Part shown: positions 54,302-62,685 of the stretch, one piece after another
Numbering within the stretch: position 1 is the stretch's first letter
Layout: each line of letters begins with the position of its first letter
From: Gammaproteobacteria bacterium
GTDB lineage: Bacteria; Pseudomonadota; Gammaproteobacteria; DSM-16500
Direction: 5' to 3'
Length of the DNA stretch: 64,000 nucleotides
NCBI GenBank assembly: GCA_031291175.1
Contig: JARLJO010000047.1
Span: forward strand, 124,001 to 188,000
Notes under the pieces: model-generated
Told to the model about the DNA's origin: nothing
Seen by the model: the letters and a program-made list of their open reading frames with translations, nothing else
Database searches by the model: none
Position numbers and translations under genes: made by a program

Positions 54302-57300
54302 ATGAGAGACCGCAGTGATGACGAAATCAATTTAGCCGCCAATGAAGCACGTGCGAAAAAACTCGCTGCACTGTTAGGTGTGCATCGCGAACAAGAAGAA
54401 AAAGCCTTCATCAGTCTGGAAGAAAGATCAGCTGCACTGGAAGCCAATCCCAAGATCGATCTCGACATCAATTACGGTGGGTACCGCGCCGCGAAACGTG
54501 CCAACTACCAATTCAAACTAAATACCTCTGTTTCTCAACAACAACAGCAGCAGCAACAGCAACAGCAACAAATGCAAGTCTCGCAAAATCAACAAACGCG
54601 TGACCCTGCCAAAAAACAGTATGATCTGTATCGTGGCTACAAAAATCTCATTAGTATTCAAAATACAGATCACGGTGATAAAACCGATGACACCATCTAT
54701 CAAGAATTTGAACGTCTTGATTATTATTACCAGCAGAAACTCGACCCACTAGCCGGTAATCATGACTCACAAACTGGTGGCATAGGCTATGTCACGGTGG
54801 ATGCCGCCAAGAAAATTCTTCAACATTCGCGCCAATTCAGTAGCGGCCTGACACTTGAACATTTACCCGAAGGATTTTGCCTCTCAATAACCGAAGGCGA
54901 AAGACCCAAGGAAAAACTGGAAAGTGCCGTACCTGCGCCAACGAAAGCCTCGTATGACAAACGCGAATTCCCACGCCTGGTACTGGATTACAAAGCCGAC
55001 TTAAAAAATGACACAACGCATGTCTTTACCCCGCGTCTGGCAGAGCCTCCACCGCCCTGTAAAATTGAAGGAACGCCGCAACAATTTAATGTAGACGAAA
55101 GCAAAGAAACATTTAAATCCTTTCTGCGCGGGAAAGTTCGAATACCTGACTTCGTCAGTGTCGAAAGGCAAAAGATATCAATCTTAAGCACAATCGCGCT
55201 AAACGCCGAGGACCGGCCTCATGCCCATGCGCTAGTCAAAAAAATGGCGCTATATTTTAATATTGCCGCAGAAACTCCCTTCTCAAATGCATTCTGGGGA
55301 CTTGAAAAATCTACCCAGACATTAGAGAAAATTCGCGCAATAACGCTGCATGACAATTTAAATAGGTCAGACAATTTATTTAAATTTATGTTGGCAGATC
55401 AAGCCAGCAAAGAGCCAAAAAATCTTGCTCAGGATTTAATTAAAAAATACCACGATCTTTTTGCCTTATTAAATAATAATGATATCTCTGGATTATGGGA
55501 TATTTTTTATAATCTCGGTTGCGGTGGCCTGGAAATCATGCTCGCCAAACTTCAGGCGATTTTTAATATTGATAATGGCGATACATTTTATTATTTAAAA
55601 AATTCATTTTTAGCAGCCTCTCCCAATTGGGAAGAATTTACCACCAATAAAGCACAAACTGTTTTTGATAAAATTACCAAGCTAACCCCCATACAACGAT
55701 TGTGGTGGAATCGTTTAAGCTCTCAACATATCCAGCATTGTGGGTGGGCCGATATCACTGATTTATTCGCAGCATTTGAATTCTTTTGGAGTCAATATTT
55801 AGAGCTTGGCCTGGAACGACAGGCACAAAATCGAAACCAGGATCAAAAACCGATAGAACTACCAACTGAATTTCCATTAAGCCCCGTCAAAAACATGAAA
55901 GTTGTCTTAGACCGGCTCATGACAGTGATGCGAAACGCACGTCATTTTCAGGAACAGGCTGACAACTTAGCCGACATTGATTTTAACTCGAATGATGTGA
56001 TTTATGCTTCGACGCATCAAGAATATGGCTTAATCACCAATAAAATGAGCATTGAGATATCTAAATCTCCCGAAGCTGCAATGCAAATGGAACATAACGA
56101 GGTCGGCGATACAGATCTTAGGGTCACAGTAGATGATTTATTTCGAATTGTTCATACTCATCGCATTGATACACGCCTCTTTAAATATTTAGGCATTCAG
56201 CCTTTTGCAGCGCCCTATGCGGCTTATGTCAAAATGCTGAGTGAAGTATTTTATAATTTTAGAGATCCGGTGCTAAGTCAATTTTCGACGCTACAATCAA
56301 ACAATCTCGCTTTTATCATTACCGCCGCCACCACAAATAAGCGCGGCTATCGCTGCGATATTGACAAAGAGCTAGGCTTACTTTGCAAGGCCTTGACACC
56401 GCCACCCAAGAAGGCCGGCGATATTTATCACTGGACTCGACAATCAAATCTTATTACAGCCGTCTTTAGTCAGATTGTTCAGTTAATCAATGCGGCGAAA
56501 TGGTTAACCTTGACTGAGATTGTTGCAATAACAAAAATCTTCTTACAAATAAAACCTGATCAACAAAAATTCTTGGCCGAGATGATCATTGAGCACAAAG
56601 AAGAGTTTGTTGATCATCTTTTAGCATATGATAAGAATGAATCTGCTGTCGACGCACCTAACTATATTTATTACATGCATCACCTAAGCCAAGAGGAAAG
56701 TGATCCTCATCTTAAAGTCAAATTAGTGCGCGTATTATCCATTTTTTCTGATGAGAAAAAAGATTCCAAACTTCAAGATATAAAAGACCTGGTTAAAGAA
56801 CTGATCCGTTTTAAACGATTGAATGGCAAATATGCTTATAATGAGCTTGTCGACATATTGTCTATTCTGAGATTAGCCGATGAAAAGTCACCACGGCCTT
56901 CGATGCGAGACTTTCTTAATACGCTAAAGGCTTATCAAAAAATCACTCACGAAACCATCAAGCAATACATTAAAAACCGCCTGCCGCCTAATTGCATGTT
57001 TCTTACTATGGATCCTCGCACTGAGATTCCCGCACCCGTCAGTGCTGAAAAGCATTTGCGAGACTTGGCAACTGCCGGTGTCGCCGCAGGTGTCTTGATG
57101 GAAGACAAGGATTTAAAATCACCCGACGTATTAAGCTACATCATCCAAAAAAGTCATGCGCGCCCTGGCGAAATCCGTTACGGAGAAAATCTCACCTGGG
57201 AAGAAACCGCTCTGGAATATGTTAAAAAAATTCAGAAATCACAACGCAGCGAACAAGAAGTTAAAATCGTTTTAAAAAATAAAGCCGATATTGCGCTATT

Positions 57301-60300
57301 GCACGCCATCATTCATGAGAACTATTTACCTGGCCCCCTCTCTGTTGAAGATTCTCTGATTCCAATGAAGGAATATTGCAAGCAACTTGAAGAATTTGTC
57401 ACTGCATTGATTGGTATTCAGGAAAAATGGCCAGATGATTTGTCGGACTTATTATTTCAACTGGGTAACGATAATGGCAAACCCCAATTCCCACGTTCGA
57501 TTAAATTTCTGAATGATTTTCTGGTTCAGATGACAAAAACTTTTTCAAAGAAAAAACCTTTTCCAAATGATTTTTTGAAAATGTTACTGACACATGAAAA
57601 AAATCATGGCATTCAACCTGACTTACTGTCAGTAGATGTTATTTTTAGCGCGAAAGAAGTTTCACGCGCACATAAAATGAAACTGCTAAAACTGAATTTA
57701 GATTCAGCAGCGGCAAATATCAATGCAGCCGATTTTATTAAAAAACTCTTAAGCTATCATGACAAGTTTTCATCTATCTTTGAGCGGTTATTAACAATCA
57801 TAGAAAAAAACCTTAAACATCGAGAAGCGCTCTTCGAGTCAACACTCAACTTCTTGAAATTATTAACAGAAATAAATAATTTTGAGCTGACAGATAAGAT
57901 GTTTGACTTATTTGCAAAACATCCCGAGTCATACCTTAAAATTATAGAAAAAATCACCACTATTCCCGCTACAACTTCCGAACAAAAGAGCCCAAAGAGT
58001 GCCGAAATCGCTCCCGTGAAAAAGAGTCAGTCATCGACCTCTGCACCACCACTCGAAGAAAAAAATATCACACCACCTAAACCTAAAATAATGGATGCGC
58101 AGCAGATTATTACGCGTCTTGTTTTTCAATGCTGCGATAAAAGTGAGTTTGATGGCGATGATATATTAAAAATCATTCATCGATTAGCGAAAGAAAGATA
58201 TAGCACATTGATTTCGTTGATTGAGATGCGTCCCTCTCCCACTTACGAAACGTTGAAAATTGTCTTAAAACACGATGCCTGCCAGGATTTTTTGGCAGAT
58301 CCAACGCAACCCGTATACAAATACCGCTCAATAGCCGCCCAATTTGATACATCACGCGCTGTACGTGCGATTGAGGGAATCAAGGATTTAAACAAAGGCA
58401 ATAAACAACTTTTTTATTCACAACGCTGCAAATTATTACAACAATTTTTGTTAGTCAATCGCTTTGGATATCACCTCAATAGCGCAATTTATTTGCGCGA
58501 GATACTTGGCAAAGCACCGCTTGAGCTCACCGCGAAAGACTTGACTGAAGCTGAATTAAGAGAATTGGTGATTCGCTGTCGAACCATTTTCAAAAGCCAG
58601 GATTCGACAGAAAGCCAAAAAGAAAATTCCCGCCTGATTTTCATGGCGCTAATACGCGAAGCAATGTGGCGAATAACCAGAAAATTCCCTTACTCGACAC
58701 AAATGCTTGCCGTATTAAATACGGTCTTACACAAAGGCAGTATGCTATCTGAAATTGATACCGGTGAAGGTAAAGGGATGATGATGGCGATGATGGCGGC
58801 TAATTTGTGGTTTGAAGGCAAAGCCGTTAATGTTTGCACATCCAATCCAGAATTAGCCCGCGTCTCATTTGAAGAATTTTCGCCAGTATTTGATTTATTG
58901 GGTATTCCTCGTAGTGAGAAAATAATTTCATCACAAACCTCTGTCACAAAGTACTGCTATGACGGTATCAATTACTCTGACACATCGCAGTTATCATTAT
59001 TCATTGCTAAACAAAAATTGGATCCTTATTACATAGAGAATCATCAGAACGATCCGTTATCATTAGCATTGGATGAAGCAGACTATACCCTGCTTGACGA
59101 TACGACGCATTATCGTTATGCAACCACATTACATCAAACTGATCTCAGCTGGGTATTTGATCTTATCTATGCATTTATTCAAAAAGATGAGTTTAAAAGT
59201 GATAGCAATACGATTGAAGCCGATATTAATCTCACTCGAAAAGAATTAATCGATTTTGCCCGCGCAAAGGGTAAAGATGCCGCTTACATTGAAAATTTAT
59301 CTGATCGACAAATTGATACATGGCTTGATGCCGCCCTCACAGTAGACAAACTGGTGGAAGGCAAAGACTTCGTTGTTCGCACAGAATCCCGTGGCACTGG
59401 CGAAGACAGTTTTGATGTTTCATTTGCGCGTATTCTCGCTAATTCACGAGTCAGCGAAGGCGCGGAATGGAGTAATGGCGTACACCAGTTTCTGCATTCT
59501 CGTCTCAACGTAGAACGCACGACAAAGCAGCGCAAAATACCCTATTTTCCTACAGATCCAGAGACCGCTCCCATCGCTTCCATGAGTGCAAAGAATATTG
59601 TTGAACATCATAAAGCACACGGCCGTATTTTAGGCGTAACGGGAACCGCTGGCTCCAAAGATGAACTGCAAGAATTAGCCGAACAGGAAATCCGCTCCTT
59701 TCGCATTCCACCCCATAGCGACAACAAACGCAAAATTGATCCGCCTATATTAGTAAAAGGTGAAGAAGAGCATTTTGCTGCCATTGTTAATTCCATTCTG
59801 CAGCATTTACGCCAGAGCGAACAACTTAATCTATGGTCCTTTAGTTATGATGTGGATAAAAAACCACAACCCATTCTCATTGCATTCAATGACATTGATA
59901 AATCAGAACGCTTTTATCAGTATCTGGAACTCGAACTAACAAAACCACGTTTTGCGGCGTATAAGAACATATTGCATTCTCAATTGCTGAATGGCAGCAA
60001 AACCAGGGTTGAAAACAAAGACGCCAATTGCTCTGAGGAAGAAATTGTATCCAAAGCAGGTGTCGCTGGCTGGCTTACTGTCTCAACCTTACTGGATCGC
60101 GGCACGGATATTAAGCCCAGATTAAATGAAGATGATAACGGACAGAATCACCCAAACGGCCTCTTTGTGTTACAAACCTTTATTGCCTCCGAGCGCTTAA
60201 GTCGTCAAATTTTTGGGCGCGCTGCTCGCTTGGGCCATATTGGTCAAAGCCAATTAATTGTCGACCAAAACGAATTTGATGCGCTTATCTCAGAAGATGA

Positions 60301-61561
60301 TAAAAAACTCGGTCTCGACGCTGTCGCTATCTTACAAAACGAACGCGCGCTCTCTGAAAAGAGCAAACGTCGACTTGCCGACAAACTGGGCGGCGTCAAA
60401 AATTATTTCTTTCAAAAGTACGTCCAATTTACTGCGGATGAGAAAAACGTCAATCCAGACTTAGTGGGCAAATGGGCAAATTGTCTTAATACCATGGACA
60501 TCGAATGGAATCGTTTAATCAATGAAGCGCGCCTGAAAAAAAACGCAAATGGTAAAGGTTTAAGTGAAAGAGAAATTATTGACGCCTGTACTACGGGGTT
60601 ACTCATCAGAGCATGCAAAGACTGGAACTTTTTAGTTCTGCATACTCGCAAAGAAGAATTGATGTTAAACCATACCGGCGTATCAAATGAAATTAGCGCA
60701 CTGAATAATAAACCGATTCAAAAAGAGGAAGTCGTCAATGACAACTTGGATTTGCCACTTGATATACATTCCGTTTCTGCGGCACGGCATTATCATGAAA
60801 ACTCTCCTTTATTAGTGACAGTACCCACTAAGAGCGCAGAGGAAGATGCAGCTCTGAAAGAGAGAATCAACAGCAAATCTAAAAGACTCATTACCGCTTA
60901 TGAATGCATCGGTCAAATTCTTGATAAAGAAATTAATTTGACTAGCCTTGAGGACTCGCTGCAAGAGGCGTTTGTTGCCTTAATCGAAAAAGATTTTGAA
61001 AAGAAGCACTCGATCCCTTTCCGCAAAAAAATCATTGAAATTTATGCCATTGGTAAATGGAGTGAAGATCTCAATTTCCAAAAGAATCTTTCGCGAATTT
61101 TTTTAAAGAGTCTACACAAGTTTGCCATTGACAAGATATCAACCCTAAAGGGAGTAAGTAAAACCATTAATCGTTCTGAAGATCCGGCCAAAGATATAGA
61201 AGCATTATTGGTTTCTTTAAGAAAGCTCCAAGCTGAAAAACTAGCACAACGCCAAGCTGAGCTTGAAAAAATGTCTGCGGTGGAATCGGTTGTTGATACC
61301 GCCATCACCTTTGTGTCTTCATTCATGGGCGAAAATTTTCCTGGCATGTTGGAAAAATTAATCGAGCAGATTGATTTGCCGTTTGTCAGAGATGACGAAA
61401 AAATCGAAGCAACACTGAAAGATGCCGAACATAATCATGCTTTCCTTGGTAGCTGGTGTGTCTTCTTCAAACCACCTGAAAACGATATTGAAGAATTTAA
61501 ATCTTGTCGTGCAAATGGTCAGCGAGACACTCCCATTTTACAACCTGGCATCATGGTATAG
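54302..61561 (+). CDS. Giant protein with SecA-like motor core
   Basis: A 2,419-residue protein. A tract of 12 glutamines (79-90) lies near the N-terminus. Residues ~100-1450 are mostly helical with no recognised domain. Residues ~1470-2060 carry the SecA DEAD-motor motifs in order: Walker A TGEGKG (1487-1492), DEAD-type DEADYTLLDD (from 1591), motif TGTAGSKDE (from 1780), DRGTDIKP (1932-) and GRAARLGHIGQS (1972-, the Q-x-x-GR-x-GR-like arginine motif). In Walker A a Gly replaces the Thr/Ser after Lys. There is no preprotein cross-linking domain or C-terminal zinc tail recognisable as canonical SecA; canonical SecA is ~900 residues. It is an ATP-dependent motor of unknown partner. No signal peptide. 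A five-codon frame (54288-54305) overlaps the start by ATGA. Confidence 0.85.
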   Translation: MRDRSDDEINLAANEARAKKLAALLGVHREQEEKAFISLEERSAALEANPKIDLDINYGGYRAAKRANYQFKLNTSVSQQQQQQQQQQQQMQVSQNQQTRDPAKKQYDLYRGYKNLISIQNTDHGDKTDDTIYQEFERLDYYYQQKLDPLAGNHDSQTGGIGYVTVDAAKKILQHSRQFSSGLTLEHLPEGFCLSITEGERPKEKLESAVPAPTKASYDKREFPRLVLDYKADLKNDTTHVFTPRLAEPPPPCKIEGTPQQFNVDESKETFKSFLRGKVRIPDFVSVERQKISILSTIALNAEDRPHAHALVKKMALYFNIAAETPFSNAFWGLEKSTQTLEKIRAITLHDNLNRSDNLFKFMLADQASKEPKNLAQDLIKKYHDLFALLNNNDISGLWDIFYNLGCGGLEIMLAKLQAIFNIDNGDTFYYLKNSFLAASPNWEEFTTNKAQTVFDKITKLTPIQRLWWNRLSSQHIQHCGWADITDLFAAFEFFWSQYLELGLERQAQNRNQDQKPIELPTEFPLSPVKNMKVVLDRLMTVMRNARHFQEQADNLADIDFNSNDVIYASTHQEYGLITNKMSIEISKSPEAAMQMEHNEVGDTDLRVTVDDLFRIVHTHRIDTRLFKYLGIQPFAAPYAAYVKMLSEVFYNFRDPVLSQFSTLQSNNLAFIITAATTNKRGYRCDIDKELGLLCKALTPPPKKAGDIYHWTRQSNLITAVFSQIVQLINAAKWLTLTEIVAITKIFLQIKPDQQKFLAEMIIEHKEEFVDHLLAYDKNESAVDAPNYIYYMHHLSQEESDPHLKVKLVRVLSIFSDEKKDSKLQDIKDLVKELIRFKRLNGKYAYNELVDILSILRLADEKSPRPSMRDFLNTLKAYQKITHETIKQYIKNRLPPNCMFLTMDPRTEIPAPVSAEKHLRDLATAGVAAGVLMEDKDLKSPDVLSYIIQKSHARPGEIRYGENLTWEETALEYVKKIQKSQRSEQEVKIVLKNKADIALLHAIIHENYLPGPLSVEDSLIPMKEYCKQLEEFVTALIGIQEKWPDDLSDLLFQLGNDNGKPQFPRSIKFLNDFLVQMTKTFSKKKPFPNDFLKMLLTHEKNHGIQPDLLSVDVIFSAKEVSRAHKMKLLKLNLDSAAANINAADFIKKLLSYHDKFSSIFERLLTIIEKNLKHREALFESTLNFLKLLTEINNFELTDKMFDLFAKHPESYLKIIEKITTIPATTSEQKSPKSAEIAPVKKSQSSTSAPPLEEKNITPPKPKIMDAQQIITRLVFQCCDKSEFDGDDILKIIHRLAKERYSTLISLIEMRPSPTYETLKIVLKHDACQDFLADPTQPVYKYRSIAAQFDTSRAVRAIEGIKDLNKGNKQLFYSQRCKLLQQFLLVNRFGYHLNSAIYLREILGKAPLELTAKDLTEAELRELVIRCRTIFKSQDSTESQKENSRLIFMALIREAMWRITRKFPYSTQMLAVLNTVLHKGSMLSEIDTGEGKGMMMAMMAANLWFEGKAVNVCTSNPELARVSFEEFSPVFDLLGIPRSEKIISSQTSVTKYCYDGINYSDTSQLSLFIAKQKLDPYYIENHQNDPLSLALDEADYTLLDDTTHYRYATTLHQTDLSWVFDLIYAFIQKDEFKSDSNTIEADINLTRKELIDFARAKGKDAAYIENLSDRQIDTWLDAALTVDKLVEGKDFVVRTESRGTGEDSFDVSFARILANSRVSEGAEWSNGVHQFLHSRLNVERTTKQRKIPYFPTDPETAPIASMSAKNIVEHHKAHGRILGVTGTAGSKDELQELAEQEIRSFRIPPHSDNKRKIDPPILVKGEEEHFAAIVNSILQHLRQSEQLNLWSFSYDVDKKPQPILIAFNDIDKSERFYQYLELELTKPRFAAYKNILHSQLLNGSKTRVENKDANCSEEEIVSKAGVAGWLTVSTLLDRGTDIKPRLNEDDNGQNHPNGLFVLQTFIASERLSRQIFGRAARLGHIGQSQLIVDQNEFDALISEDDKKLGLDAVAILQNERALSEKSKRRLADKLGGVKNYFFQKYVQFTADEKNVNPDLVGKWANCLNTMDIEWNRLINEARLKKNANGKGLSEREIIDACTTGLLIRACKDWNFLVLHTRKEELMLNHTGVSNEISALNNKPIQKEEVVNDNLDLPLDIHSVSAARHYHENSPLLVTVPTKSAEEDAALKERINSKSKRLITAYECIGQILDKEINLTSLEDSLQEAFVALIEKDFEKKHSIPFRKKIIEIYAIGKWSEDLNFQKNLSRIFLKSLHKFAIDKISTLKGVSKTINRSEDPAKDIEALLVSLRKLQAEKLAQRQAELEKMSAVESVVDTAITFVSSFMGENFPGMLEKLIEQIDLPFVRDDEKIEATLKDAEHNHAFLGSWCVFFKPPENDIEEFKSCRANGQRDTPILQPGIMV
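54536..54571 (+). repeat. CAA/CAG tract encoding polyglutamine
   Basis: Twelve consecutive Gln codons in mixed CAA/CAG order (residues 79-90) of the SecA-like protein. Such tracts can change length by slippage. Confidence 0.9.
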
Positions 61562-61572
61562 GAGTAGCATTG

Positions 61573-61652
61573 TAGGTTGGGCTGAGCGTTTTTTGCGAAG
61601 CCCAACATTCCTTAAAACGTTGGGCTTCGCAAAAAACGCTCAGCCCAACCTA
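61573..61652. repeat. Perfect inverted pair of 34-nt REPs
   Basis: Left arm 61573-61606 (TAGGTTGGGCTGAGCG...) and right arm 61619-61652 are exact complements around 12 bp, just after the SecA-like stop codon. Same family as 11189, 28498 and 54007. The long hairpin would end or stabilise transcripts. Confidence 0.9.
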
Positions 61653-61704
61653 TGCTAATGAGGGAATTTTTTTGGAAAAACCCCGACACGAAAAACTGTT
61701 AATT

Positions 61705-62100
61705 CTATTTCAGGCAATATTTGCCGTCACCGTAAGAATCTTTTTTATCGCCATGGCCGAGACTACAAGTAATTTCGCCTGAGCTTGGTGTTAATTCAAT
61801 AGAACCGCTGTCTTCCAGGTTTTTTGTTGTCTGGAAATAAAAACCTTAAAATGCGCTGGCTGGAACACCATCTAGATGACCATCAGCCGTGACGTAAGGT
61901 CTGCCAGAGCAGCCGCCATTGATTTCTACGTGCTTAGTATCGATTTTCGCAACCGCACCATAATCAGATAGAGTACAGTTAAAAGTACCGCCGCTTTGAC
62001 CAACTGGGAAGTCTACCGAGGTTGCAAATACACTTGTGCAGACCGCTAAAGAAAGAACGCTAAGACATAAGTTTTTTTGTTTAACATAATTTAATTTCAT
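61705..62100 (-). pseudogene. Small exported cysteine protein interrupted by in-frame TAA
   Basis: From ATG 62100 the frame gives a signal peptide (SLAVCTSVFA|TSV), then FNCTLSDYGAVAKID and EINGGCSGRPY, and meets TAA at 61846-61848. The same frame stays open for 46 further codons, reading GFYFQTTKNLEDSGSIEL and then EITCSLGHGDKKDSYGDGKY, to TAG at 61705. The continuation adds two cysteines that would pair the earlier two, so the intact protein was probably ~130 residues. Either a nonsense mutation, a readthrough site, or two separate genes; the second has no start. The 84-residue form may still be made. Confidence 0.65.
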
Positions 62101-62685
62101 AATTTCAGTTTAGATTATTTGTAGTGACTTCTAAAAAAATAGCTATACGTAAGTGCAATTACTTTTGGTTTTGTCGCTACACCTTGCACTGCATGGGGCC
62201 ATGCATAACGAAATTAATTTTCAATTTGGCTGACAATAGTCAATTTATTTTAAAAAAATCTCTGAAAGCAATTTGAATTTTTCATCCAAATAACGTTGCG
62301 GGATAAAAACAAGGGAAGGTCTCATCCTTCCCGCATAGACGAGAATAACAATTATTCAGAGTTTAATTGATACAACAAAGCCAATCAAAATCAACACAAG
62401 AATTTATATTACTTTCAAAGCCTTAACAATCACAAACAAACAATGATTTAAGCAAAATAAGCCGTTTATGCTATACTTATAGAGTTATTGCTATTGCTAA
62501 TTTAAAATAAATTAACATAAAAACGAGAATCAAAACTTCATAAGCGCTATTCTAAAATAATATTAGCTGTGAGGCAGAATCGAAACGATAACATTATTTT
62601 TTATGATGCTTTTCGTTAAAAAATATTGACTGGCTATCTTTCTACCATTACAAAAAATTGATTCTGGAAAACAGGGGTATTATTT
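62101..62685. other. AT-rich intergenic region
   Basis: 585 bp with no gene, repeat or clear hairpin; stops in all frames. It contains the promoters of two divergent genes, not resolvable by eye. Confidence 0.45.

Noticed and set aside
54288-54305. Five-codon leader peptide (MSLSK) overlapping the giant gene's start
   Set aside because: Could couple translation, but such a short frame is expected by chance; noted only.
54302-61561. Annotation of the giant protein as canonical SecA
   Set aside because: Length is ~2.7 times SecA, Walker A lacks Thr/Ser after Lys, and no preprotein-binding or zinc-tail features are recognisable.
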